NCBI RefSeq assembly: GCF_000143415.4
Contig: NW_003314262.1
Coordinates: forward strand, 5,473,876 to 5,537,875
Reading direction: 5' to 3'
Origin: Selaginella moellendorffii
Taxonomy: Eukaryota > Streptophyta > Lycopodiopsida > Selaginellales > Selaginellaceae
Length of the DNA: 64,000 nucleotides
The notes beneath the pieces were generated by a model. It ran no database searches and was not told the origin of the DNA. It was given only the letters and a program-made list of their open reading frames with translations. Made by a program: the position numbers and the translations under genes. Positions within the stretch are counted from its first letter, which is position 1. The number at the start of each line of letters is the position of its first letter. Positions 42,091-52,556 of this stretch are shown here, piece by piece.

Positions 42091-43974
42091 ATGGCTCTAT
42101 GCAGATCTGACACGCTCGTGTGGTGGACACTCCTGGGAGTGGTGTGTGGAATCGGTTTAGGAGCTGCGCTCTACAGAGCCCACTGCTCCGACTTGACGAT
42201 TAAGCTCATAGGTGCGTGGCAAAGATTTCCATTTGTTGGTGATTTCGTTCTTCGTTTTCGGTTTCTAGGATATCCTGGCGAATTGTATCTTCGAGCACTG
42301 CAGCAGCTCGTTTTGCCATTGATTGTCTTCGCTCTAATGTCCGGAGTCTTCAGCTTGAGACACACTCAGCATGGGTATTGCGTTTTTTTCTCGTTTCCTC
42401 CATGGACTTCTGAAAAAACTTTTTTGGTCCAGCGTTGGAAGAATCACGCGGTGGTCGCTCTTTTACTACCTCATATCAATGCTACTGGCTGTGGTAGTCG
42501 GGATCACTCTGGTTTACTTGATCAAGCCAGGCCAGTCTCGACCATTTAGCACCACCAATGACAAATGCACTAGGAACAACATTACAATCACGTAAGTTGC
42601 GTCAAGTTCATCTTTAGTGAAAAAAGAGCAATTTTTTTCCTTGCTGCAGCTCGGTTTCTCTGCAAGAAAACGCAGCTGCCACTTTGGTGGAGCCACTTTT
42701 GCAGATTGGCCGAGATCTTATCCCAACAAATTTTGTTGCCGCTGCTGCTAAATCAGATTATCTTGGCATGGTTGCCTTCGCTATCGTATTTTCGTTCTTC
42801 GTCAATACTTTCGGTACTACATTTCTTCTTCTTTCTGCCAAGAAAAAAAACTACTTTTTTTTTTTTTTTGCCAGGCGAGAAAGCAGATTCATTAGTCCAG
42901 TTGGTTGAGCTTTGCAATGCAATTATAATGAAGATTGTAAGCCATCGTTTTCTCTCTTCTCTAGTTCTGTTTTTTCTAAGTTTTTTTTTTCTTTGTGAAG
43001 CTTAGATTTTCGCAGTTATCACCTTGACTCCAATCGGAGTTGCGTCACTGACCGCAAACGCGCTCTTGAAAGCTTGCGACGTCTTTCGCTTGCTCAAGGC
43101 TCTTGGGCTATTCGTCGGGACGGTCTTAGGTGGTTTGATGCTACACTCTTTAATTCTTCTTCCTCTCATGGTCATGCTGCTCTCGCGAAGAAATCCCTTC
43201 AATGCTCTCAAGTAAGCCAATTTGATGGCACAACATTGTCAACTTTGAATCCATATCTTGCAGGAATTTCTTTCCAGCTTTGATCATGGGTCTAGGAACA
43301 TCGTCCGGCGCGGTGACAATGCCAGTGACAATGAACTGTGCCGTGGCCTCAGGCTGCGATCCAAACTTAGTTCGCTTCGTCATTCCTCTGGGAACAAATA
43401 TCAATCGCGATGGATCCGCACTATACGAAGCAGTCTCTGTACTGTTTATCTGTCAAGTACGTAAGAAAAATTCTGTTTTTTTTTGTATATTTTCAGAAAG
43501 AATTCTTCGGTTTTCTCTTGTCCAGGCTCATGGCCTCGATTTACCACCAGCGAAGCTGTTTGTTCTTGCGATTGCGGCAACTCTTGCTGCGGTTGGCTGC
43601 GGTCCGGTCCCAAATTCTGGCCTACTTACGATGATTGTTGCTCTTCAGGTGGACCAACTTTAAGAAACAGAACTTTGGGAAATCTTGATGTTCTTCGTGG
43701 TTTTGTCTACAGTCGATTGGATACTCCCAATTCGTGGGAGATGTTTCACTTCTCTACGCAGTGGATTGGCTGCTGTGTGCCGTCCGCACTTCTGTCAACA
43801 TTTGGGGAGATGGATGTGCGTGTTTGATCGTGGATGCGTGGAACAAACGCTACGTCGATCCAAAGTCCAATCTGGTGAGTACTTCTAAGGCAAAAACTCT
43901 TCTTCATTCTCTAATTTTCATATCAGGAAGAGATTAGAGAACCACTCCTTTCGAGTGATTCCATTGACTTTTAG
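42091..43974 (+). CDS. SLC1/EAAT-type dicarboxylate or amino acid:cation symporter homologue
   Basis: Nine exons give 466 residues starting MALCRSDTLVWW. Family hallmarks are QQLVLPLIVFALMSGV, the hairpin-1 serine motif ALIMGLGTSSGAVTMPVTM, VIPLGTNINRDGSALYEAV (usual NMDGTA is NRDGSA) and VRTSVNIWGD near the end. Several hydrophobic membrane segments are visible. In TM8 the Arg, Asn and last Asp of the family's R..N..D pattern are kept. The Asp three residues before that Arg, which holds the substrate amino group in archaeal and animal members, is Cys. Substrate is therefore unclear. It starts between the divergent PPR gene and ends tail-to-tail with the SABATH pseudogene. Confidence 0.9.
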
Positions 43975-44092
43975 CTTTGGAACTTGTACAGTGGAAATTT
44001 TTATTCGGGAACAAGTAAATAGCGCCTCGCTTTTATTTTTTCCATGGTTTGATCATGATCTTATGAACTGGAAGAGGATCGAGAAATTTTTT
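43975..44092. other. Short convergent spacer
   Basis: It separates the SLC1-like stop from the SABATH pseudogene stop by about 120 bases. Confidence 0.5.
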
Positions 44093-45232
44093 TCATGCTT
44101 GTTCCAATAGTCGTGCGCTGAAATGCATGGGTAAGTGACGAGAAAACAGTGACTTCTCCTGCGTGAGTAGGCGCCCCTCGAGCTGTTTATGCAACTCCTC
44201 CACCAGGAAATCGTTGTGAGAGAGATGTTTCTCCACGAGGTGAGAAGAAACACTCTTTAGAAACATTGCCTCGCTGCGTGTGTGTTCTTCCCATCTTGGA
44301 TCTGCCAAGGCAGCAGCAGCCGCCCGAGATCTCGCTTCTCCATACGCTGGTTTCGGGGGATCAACGATCTCCAGCCTCAACACCTTGAATCGCCGTCCAC
44401 TTTCCGCCGAGTGCCTCAAGGATTTCATAGTCTGCTCGATGGAAGCAGGGCATGTTGAAAGTGTTTCGGGTGCTCTCGTCTATCAATCCCTGCACATAAA
44501 ACCACTTTCCAAGATCTCAAGCTATGGTATTTTCATGGTATTTTATACCTCGGTGACAATGTCCTCCCATGCGAGCTCCAAGTAGCTGTAAACCAGTTGA
44601 CAACGTCTGCTTGCTCCTCCTCGCGTTCATCAGCATGCACAAAAGCCCCCCCGCCGGAACGATCTCTTCGGCTCTAAACTTGAGAAAGTTGCAAAGATCT
44701 TCGTGACCTTGCTGCTGATAAGCATGCGCCACCTCGGGCTTTGCCTTGTCCGGCGATATATTGCCACCATTCCAGCAAACAGATTCGCTATCCAGGATCG
44801 CATCGGGTATCTGGAAGAAGAGAACTTCTCACAAAAACTCTCAAGAGTTTTTACCTTGGAGACCCAATGCAACGGAGCGCTGGACATGGCGAAGTGAATG
44901 CTAGAAGATGGAAAAAGTCTATCATAAAAGGAACCCGGAACTCTGATTTCACATCGGAGAAGAAAGCCTGGAACTGGGGGGAGATCTGCTGACTTTGTCA
45001 ACTTGAGTTGATCTTTGAAGGCCTGGACAACTATATCCATTGCTTGCATCCCAGGTCTGTAACTCTCACGATCTTGCTGGAACTACTGGTCGATTTTGCA
45101 GTGCATGGCTATGGCGTTTCTTATGGCTGGAACAACTAGAGAGAAATCTGAGCTCTGGAAGGCCGAGTTCCTGGCATAGCTCCCAATTCCAACGCCACTT
45201 TCCATCTTGAATATAATGGGCATGGGATACAT
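44093..45232 (-). pseudogene. SABATH-family methyltransferase pseudogene
   Basis: The minus strand starts with an apt N-terminus (ESGVGIGSYARNSAFQSS, LVVPAIRNAIAMHCK). A stop and frame change follow, with IVRVTDLGC readable only in another frame; the SAM-binding segment after it is deleted. Later come AMDIVVQAFKDQLKL, RVPGSFYDRLFPSSSIHF, SSAPLHWVSK, AHAYQQQGHEDLCNFLKFRA and EEIVPAGGLLCMLM. The C-terminal frame (44428-44093) ends HFSARLLEQA. Intact members methylate carboxyl groups of small molecules such as salicylate or jasmonate. The broken SAM site and frame changes argue that this copy is dead. Confidence 0.8.
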
Positions 45233-45401
45233 GTTGACTGGATTTACAGAAGTCAAGTAAGAGGAACTCTCTTAGTTGATTTTGATTATTATTAGTATGA
45301 GAATCAAAAAAGGTTATCTAGGTGACCTTTATAAGAGCTTTATTAATAAAAGGCTTTATCAAGTCAAGGTTTTAGGTGTTTTGAAGCTAAGGATTAAAGA
45401 C

Positions 45402-46541
45402 ATGGCTTTCTGGAAGGCTTTGGCTTTTGGTTTTCTAGTAGTATTCTGCCATGCCAGTGGGCTCGTGGATCACCATCACCGCCACCATGACAAAGCTGGT
45501 GTCCACGCCTTGTTCGTTTTCGGTGACTCCATCGTGGATCCAGGCAACAACAACAATCTCGACACGATTGCAAAGGCAAACCATTTGCCGTACGGCTTCA
45601 AGTTCAAGGGTCACGAAGCCAGTGGAAGGTTTTGCGATGGAAAGCTGGCGGTCGATCTTGTTGCCGAGCACTTGGGACTTCCATATCCGCCACCTTACAG
45701 CCCAAATTCCAGCGCTGCCACCCAGGGCATGAACTTCGGATCGGCCACCTCGGGGATTCTCAATAGCACTGGAATGGTAAGCCTTCAGTTTCTAATCGCG
45801 AGTGAGGTTCTAACCAGGAAAATTGTGTAGGGATCTATTCTATCCCTTTCCACTCAAGTCGACCTCTTCTCGCATGTTGCGAAAGGACTGCCGAGGGACT
45901 TGATCGCCAGCTCGATCTTTTACATTAGTACTGGGAACAACGACATGGCGTCCATAGAACCCATGCACACGATCATCTCACAGTTCCATGCACAGTTAGA
46001 GGTGAGTAGTAACAATCTTTCGAATCTCTCATGAAACTTTGCATAGTTCATCTCTAACTTCTTTTGCCCTTTGCCGCAGCGTCTCTACGACTTGGGCGCA
46101 CGCAAGTTCGTGGTAGTGGGTATTCTCAACGTTGGATGCGTGCCAGCAACGCAGCTGGGAGACAGCTGCACGGAGCTGGGCGAGTGGATGACGAAGCGCT
46201 TCAACGAGCAGCTGCAGACGATGCTGGAGGAGATGCGGACGTCGCACCAGGGCTTCACTCCCATCTACGCAAACGCTGCAGGGATCATGGACGAGGTGAT
46301 GAGGGATCCAGCGGCGTTTGGCATGAGCAACGTTCACCACGGGTGCTGCCCGAGCAGCAGCATCATCCCGTTTATGTTTTGCTACCCCGGTGCGTTCCAC
46401 TGCAAGGACAGCAGCAAGTATATGTTCTGGGATTTGGTTCATCCGACCGAGGCATTCAACACCATACTGGTGCAAAGGTGGTACAACGGCAGCACCGAGT
46501 ACGTATCGCCCATGAACATTGCGGCACTTGCGGCGGCTTAG
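45402..46541 (+). CDS. GDSL-type esterase/lipase
   Basis: Three exons (45402-45776, 45831-46001, 46080-46541) encode 335 residues. A signal peptide is visible (MAFWKALAFGFLVVFCHASG), followed by a His-rich stretch. Block I is ALFVFGDSIVDPGNNNNL with the nucleophilic Ser, block III has GNND with the oxyanion Asn, and block V is DLVHPTEAFNTIL with the Asp and His. The Gly of block II is in FGSATSGIL. The protein is a little shorter than usual plant members. It is likely secreted and acts on acyl or acetyl esters, but the substrate cannot be deduced. Earlier in-frame ATGs (from 45276) lie upstream of the signal peptide and are less likely starts. Confidence 0.92.
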
Positions 46542-46601
46542 TTTGTGTGTATACTTTCAAAGGGTCTTTATGTAAAAGAATCACCTTCATTATAATTATA
46601 A

Positions 46602-49130
46602 TCATAACCTCTCTAGAGGTGTAAGGCCCAGTAACTCAAGGCCTTGTTTCATGATCAGGCGAGCTGCCTCACAGAGCAATAACCGGCTTGCCTCTTGCAA
46701 GCTTCCATTCACCTGCGACAAAAGCTCGAGATGGAAACAAAAGGATTTCAGAAAGAGAGAACCTTGCAGCTGGTGTAAAACTGCGTGAAGAGCTCCGAGA
46801 GAGTGTACAGGTAATCGCACAGAGTACTCGGCAAGAGCCGGCTGATGGAGTCCTCTACGGTCTGAGCTCACGGAAAAAAACTGGTTAAGTCGCGCGTAAA
46901 AGCACCAGTGCTTACCTCTGTGAACTGAATGAGATGTAACCCGAGAGATCTTTCGTGTGGGTGCTCCACAACCAGCTCGCAAATCTGCAAAATTTATTTG
47001 CAAAAAGCATTTGAGAAACAAGACAGCCGTACCTGTTTGATTTCGTCAATGCTTCTTCCAGATTTTCTGATGATAGAACAAACCCGTGCATACGCATAGA
47101 AAAGATAAACAGCAGTGTTTCCCTGCCAGCAAATGCTCAAAAATAAGGAACTGAGAAAACGATGGACGTTACAAAACCTTGATGTCGAGCATCTGATCAA
47201 AGTCGAATCTATAGTTTGTTTCGCGGTTGTTTTTCAGGTCTGCGTACCTACAAAAACACAAGAAGTTCATATCTGTGGAAGAACTTGACAACTTACTTGA
47301 CGGCTCCATAGCCAAGTGCTTCAGCTGCTGCCTCTAAATCTTGACCGCTCCACTCTCCTTTTCGGCCTAGGATGTGATCATGAGAATTTTACGAGCTCCG
47401 ACGGGTCAGTTACCTCGCTCTATCAGTTCCTTGTGGCTGCGGCTCTTGGCATCGTCCAGCAAGTTTGCAAGCAAAACCCCTCCTTTTCTACCTCGGATGC
47501 GCTTTCCATCTTCGCCAAGCACCATTCCAAATCCAATGTGTTGGGCTTTGGGAAATCCATGCTCCGGCAACCACCCAGCGAGTTTTGCAGCCTATACATA
47601 GATATCGTCATATATATAAAAGAGAAACCAAAACAAAACCTCTCACCTGGAAGAACATATCAAAGTGCTGCTTCTGTCCAACATCAGTAACGTAGATAAT
47701 CCATTCCGCCTTCTCGACATGGACACGGTACCTGGAACAACTATTTAGATCCCAACAGAAAAAGAAAACTACGAACCACAAGGCTGCTAAGTCAGTGGTA
47801 GCATACGTAATAGCACCATCTGTCTTTGTTACAATCAGCGGTATGTCATAGCCTTCGAGAAATATCACCCTTGCACCATCGCTCTCTTGCAAAAGTCCCT
47901 TCTCTTCGAGAGCCTTGATAGCATAGGGAATGTATGGATGATAAAAGCTCTCGCCCTGCAAGACAAAAGAAAAACCTTTTCATCAATCTGAACAAAGCGA
48001 CATGAATCAGCTCACTTTCTCCTCAAGAGAAACGTTCAGACGGCCATAAGTTCGTTCGTAAGCTCTTCGACTCACGTCGCAAAGGGACTTCCACTTAGCG
48101 TGATATTCCGCCTCGCTTCTCTAAATCCAAGCAAAGAAACGTACTGAGAAAACATATTTGTTCCATCGCCAGTACCTGTAATTTGACCACACCTTGCTGG
48201 GCTTTAGCTTTGAATTGCTCATCGCTTTTAAATCTCTCGGATGCTTCAACGTACATTTTCTGCGCACAAGGTGATCAGGATTTCTGAAAGCAAACCATAC
48301 GTTATCTAACCTGCAAGTCGCCGATACCCTCTACCTCGGCACCCGTCTCAAATATGTGTTCAAGTAGCATTCCAAACTGCAAAAGATCTGCCAAGGTCTT
48401 GCTGAAAGGAACAAAGAAAGGAGGACTTTGGCTTCGTTACCTGCGTTCCCCAGTCGCCAACGTGGTTTCTCCGCATGACACTTACGTTACAAAACTCAAG
48501 CATTCTCGCCACACTATCGCCGATAACTGTCGAGCGCAAGTGTCCGACATGGAGCTCCTTGGCAATGTTTGGCGAAGAGAAATCCACGAGTGCGTGCTTA
48601 ACGGGCAGCTCGGGCGCAAGTGCGTCAACTCCTTGATGCAAAACAGTAGTAAGTCTCTGTTTTAATTTTGGAACATAGGATAAGAAGAAGAAAACGATCG
48701 AGCTTAAGATCTATACCTCTGCAATGAAGCGTGCCGAGAGCGTGACATTTATGTAGCCTGCTCCAGCAACGCTGGTCTTCTCAAACAAGCTCGTCCTGGG
48801 AATGTTCCGCAAAACATCCTAAGAAGAAAAGCGTAAAAACGAGCAAGTTCTCGCTACACTTTTCTACCTGCGCAATAGAGACTGGATTCCCGTATGTGGA
48901 TTGCATGCCTTTGATTCTAGACCAGATTCCCATCGCATTGTTGCTGCAAGAGAGTTTAAAGGTTACTCCATGAAGAGGAAAATCTCGACTTACATTTGAT
49001 AGTCTCCAAACTTGGGATTGTTGCAAGCGGTGACAATGGGCTCCACAGAAACCCACTCTCCGACCGTGCTGCGAAATGCTGCTTGAAAAATCTGGGAGAT
49101 CTCGCTCCTCACAGACGGACATCGTGCCAT
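46602..49130 (-). CDS. Arginyl-tRNA synthetase
   Basis: About 16 minus-strand exons can be joined, starting [17 protein letters not shown] (49130). Diagnostic parts are [35 protein letters not shown] with the HIGH-type signature, [13 protein letters not shown] and [16 protein letters not shown]. Further on are [14 protein letters not shown] and [19 protein letters not shown]. The active-site loop region reads [17 protein letters not shown] and replaces a KMSKS motif, as in many ArgRS. The anticodon-binding C-terminus ends [13 protein letters not shown]. It attaches arginine to tRNA-Arg. I see no long transit peptide, so it may be cytosolic, or the true start is upstream. It faces the GDSL gene tail-to-tail (60 bp). 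Confidence 0.92.
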
Positions 49131-49275
49131 CAAACAAAACCTTTCTATTGTGTATAAACCCTAAGCAATAAAAGAGCTACTTCACAGCTTTAGTGAATAG
49201 TCGCCATATGCGGGTACTGTAGCGAGAAGAAAACGGTTTATTACAGCTCGTTAAAAATGAACTATGCTCACCATT

Positions 49276-50597
49276 CAGTGATCTTCTGCGGTAGACGCTG
49301 CCCTTCCCTGTAAAAGCTCCATTTGACTTAGATGTTCACATTCATCACGATTTACCTGGCAACAAGCAAATGCTTCTGTTTTGCACGATAACTGCAGGAA
49401 GACCGCTGGTAAAGGGATTTACTGCTCACATTCTCTGGCCTAATCCTTTCGTTGCTAATGAGATCCCTGTCAAAACTTGACGAGAAGTTTTATAGGTACC
49501 TTGGTAAGAATAGCCGCTCTTGTTTATAATTGTTGTTCATGGTCCATGCCTGAACGAGAGCAACATTGATCTGTCTCATGCACTCTGTGGTCCAAAACCG
49601 TGACAGAGCTTTGGCCTGGAGCTTGAAGACGTTATAAGAAATATAGTCTTCCTTGTGTACTCACGAGTAATGCTTGCAAACGATCATATTCTTTGAAAGC
49701 TCGGCCATAGGCTGCTGCGTCTTGCTCCTGGACGGCTTACAAAGTCAGTAATTTCGACATAAAGTTTCCAAAGAGCTTTATTACCTTCTTCACCCTGTAG
49801 ACGTTATAGATCAAGCTTGAATAGAGAAATTCAGAGAGGGCACTGACGTCCATCTTGTTTATGGCTCGCTTCAGGCAGTAGAAAAAATGACGTCGCATTT
49901 TCTTCCGTGTAGCACTCCCGTCCCAGAGCGGCAAAACCAAAGGAACCACTCGAAACATCTTCATGAGGACTGGAAGCACGAGCAGGCAAATGCGGCCATT
50001 ACCGTTTGGAAACGGATGAACCTCCAAAAGACGGTAGAAGAGGCTCGCGACCTTGTTCACACGGCTCCGGACTGTCCAGCTTGTGTGCGCCACCTTGAGC
50101 CGCTGCTCTTCAATCTCTTGCAAGACGAACAGCAAGTCCGGGAGGAGCTTAGTCCCCCGTGAAAAGCTGCTACCAGGATCAGACGACACATCGGTTGTTC
50201 GCAGCTCTCCTGCTTTGAAGTCTGCCTTGGCTCCATAGAACATGATCCAGTGAGCTCGCTTCACCGTTTCCACCGTAACCTTCCCCGTCGTCGAGAGATA
50301 GAGCAAGCTCTTGAGGTGTTGTAGGAGCTGTGCCTCCATAGCTTTGTGTGAATCATCTCCTTCAACCGGCCATTCCACCTGGGGAACTAGGCGACTCTCA
50401 TAGATATCGTCATAAAACTCCGCCACGAGGTCGTCGAACGAGTCAGCGGCATGCACGATCATGTAGCTATGTAAGACTGTGAGGACCATCTCTCTCTTGC
50501 GTGTTGCTTCATCCACGATGAGGCTCTCGACTGCGATTCGGACGGATTCCTCCGGTTCCACGACGTAAGGCCATGGAAGCTTATGGTTGCTCGCCAT
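49276..50597 (-). CDS. Fic-domain protein (putative AMP transferase fold)
   Basis: Exon 1 (50597-49785) starts MASNHKLPWPYVVEPEE, and five short exons follow to 49276, ending GRAASTAEDH. The fold's helix pair is visible (VETVKRAHWIMFYG, then AGELRTTDV, then VASLFYRLLEVHPF). The active-site motif is HPFPNGNGRICLLVL (49992-50018). Family consensus is HxFx(D/E)GNGRxxR, so the acidic Mg-binding residue is Asn and the last Arg is Leu. No inhibitory (S/T)xxxE(G/N) helix is evident. Fic proteins usually transfer AMP onto target proteins; here catalysis may be altered. A possible 5' leader intron ends just before the ATG. Confidence 0.8.
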
Positions 50598-51114
50598 ATC
50601 TGTGATCAAACGAACGAAATTTTGTCAGGAAGAAATCCGTGAAGAAGGCGAAGCACTTACTTTCTTGGTCGCTGTAGATAGCAAATGCCGGAAAGCAAAG
50701 AACCTAATCGTTGAAATCGATCGCCCCGTGTCTGTCGCGAGACTGGATCCAACGCAAATGCTCGTTACATCCATTGCTGACACGATCGATTCTTACAGTT
50801 CTTGTGGCGCCGCGCCTATGTAATGCTTCCCTGTGTCGAAGCCGGCGATATTTCGGCGACGATCGATCAAGATCCACAGCCCCGGAAGCTGGCGATCGCC
50901 ATCCTGTCAAGTTAGAATCGGATTTGCAGAAGAATCGAAGCCATCTCTCACGCTCGCTTTCCCCGCCCTCTCGCCGCCGGCTTCGCGCAAGCTAGGGTTT
51001 GCGCTCAAACACTCCATGCAGCTCAAACACTCGGGGAGGGAAACGTAAAGATACTGGGAATATGCTAAGACACGCATAATTCTTTAGGTTAAAGTCCTTT
51101 AAGAACCAATCTCT
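50598..51114. other. Intergenic region upstream of the Fic gene
   Basis: This is the likely promoter and leader of the Fic gene, with a ctagggttt motif near 50992. A doubled phrase (ctcaaacactc, 51002-51034) occurs. No other gene is seen. Confidence 0.45.
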
Positions 51115-51536
51115 CACTTCTCGTCACCGCTTGCAACAATGCCAAGTTTGGAGACCGAGATTTCCTCCTCATGGAGCAACCTTGAAACTCTCTTGCAGCA
51201 ACAATGCAATGGAAATTTGGTCTAGAATCAAAGGCATATGGGAATCCTATCTCCGTTGTGCAGGTAGAGAATAGCGAGAACTTGCTCGTTTTCTCATCCT
51301 ATGTTCCAAAATTAAAACAACTGTTTTGCATCAAGGAGTTGACGCACTTGCGTGCCCAGCTGCCTGTTAAGCACGCGCCTTCTCAACATGGACACGGTAC
51401 CTAAATAAACAACTATTTAGAGCCCGAGGAAAAATTACGAACCACAAGGCTGGTGGCCTATGGCACCATCTGTCTTCGTTACAATCAAGTGTCCGACATG
51501 GAGCTCCTTGGCAATGTTTGGCGAAGAGAAATCCCC
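51115..51536. pseudogene. Scrambled fragments of the arginyl-tRNA synthetase gene
   Basis: Three fragments can be matched. 51115-51370, read on the plus strand, matches the coding strand of ArgRS exon 1 end, exon 2, part of the next intron and the start of the HIGH-motif exon. 51372-51480 matches the opposite strand of 47715-47835. 51486-51536 matches the opposite strand of 48540-48590. Intron pieces are kept, so this is a DNA-level duplication with inversion and deletion, not a retrocopy. No frame is usable. Confidence 0.8.
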
Positions 51537-51812
51537 GGTTGACGCGCGCATGCAAAGATTATTTCAACCCTCCGAAGGTCTACGGAAGCGTCCACATTGT
51601 CAACAAAGACTTATCACGCCTCCCAGTGGTTCGTGGAACCTATATTTTCTTGACACCCAAGACTTTCCATCCTACAAATACCTTCACATCTCACCTCACA
51701 GCTCAAGCCACTTCTCAGCAAAAGGAGATCTTGTGAGCGCATAAGATCTAGTTTTTATCATCTCTCTCTGTTTGTTCCTCAAGTTCGCCAGGGATCACTC
51801 AAGAACGCGACG
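51537..51812 (+). promoter_or_regulatory. Promoter region of the germin-like gene
   Basis: No gene is seen. A TATA-like ctacaaatacc lies at 51674-51684, about 130 bases before the ATG. Confidence 0.4.
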
Positions 51813-52451
51813 ATGATCACACTCCTCCAGCTTCTCGTCATCGCGGCACCAATCTTCCAGGTGATCACAGCCTCTGACCCCGATCCCCTCCAGGACTTTT
51901 GCGTGGCCGACCTCGCAAAGGACCTCACTCTCAATGGCTATCCTTGCAAGCGAGCGGCCAACACCACCACCGAGGATTTTATCTTCTCGGGCCTTCGAAA
52001 CTCCGCAAACACCAGCGGCCCAACGGGAGCCGCCGCGGTGTTTGGCTTCGTCCAGGACTATCCGGGGCTCAACACTCTCGGCCTCGGCATAGCCAGGCTC
52101 GACTGGGCTCCCGGCGGTCTCATCCCTCCACACACGCACCCGCGAGGCTCGGAGATCATCTACGTCGTGAAGGGGAGCTTGTACGCCGGATTCGTCACCA
52201 CCCAGAACCAGCTCTTCGCTCGGGTCATCTCCAAAGGCGACGTGATGATCTTCCCGCGGGGTTTGATCCACTGGCAGCTCAACGTTGGCAACACCACCGC
52301 CATGGCCATCGTGACGCTGGATTCGCAGTCACCGGGCTTCCAGCTGATCGCAAACTCCATGTTTGGATCGGATATCCTGGACGAGGTGCTCGTCAAGACC
52401 TTCTTTATTGACGAGAATGCTGTCCGGCAGCTCAAGGCGACGTTCTCTTGA
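51813..52451 (+). CDS. Germin-like protein (cupin)
   Basis: This is a single-exon frame of 212 residues. A signal peptide (MITLLQLLVIAAPIFQVITA) is followed by the germin N-terminus DPDPLQDFCVADL and the second Cys (NGYPCKRA) of the usual disulfide. Cupin motif 1 has PPHTHPRGSEIIYVVKG, with two His and the Glu for manganese binding. Motif 2 has GDVMIFPRGLIHWQLN with the third His. All four metal ligands are present. Such proteins are secreted to the cell wall and may act as superoxide dismutase or oxalate oxidase; which one cannot be told here. Length is normal for the family. Confidence 0.96.
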   Translation: MITLLQLLVIAAPIFQVITASDPDPLQDFCVADLAKDLTLNGYPCKRAANTTTEDFIFSGLRNSANTSGPTGAAAVFGFVQDYPGLNTLGLGIARLDWAPGGLIPPHTHPRGSEIIYVVKGSLYAGFVTTQNQLFARVISKGDVMIFPRGLIHWQLNVGNTTAMAIVTLDSQSPGFQLIANSMFGSDILDEVLVKTFFIDENAVRQLKATFS

Positions 52452-52556
52452 AAGCATAAAATTCATAAAATTCAGCATAAAATTCATAAATGCGAATAGG
52501 TGAATATGCTAAAAATAATACCATAGTATGGATTGTGAGAAAACGTTACGTACTTT
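52452..52556 (+). repeat. Short tandem repeat between convergent genes
   Basis: Units of cataaaattcata repeat three times at about 52453-52492, in the short AT-rich spacer between the germin-like gene and TWD1. Confidence 0.7.

Noticed and set aside
47414-47591. Loss of the KMSKS motif in arginyl-tRNA synthetase as a defect
   Set aside because: Many arginyl-tRNA synthetases lack a canonical KMSKS; the surrounding sequence is well kept.
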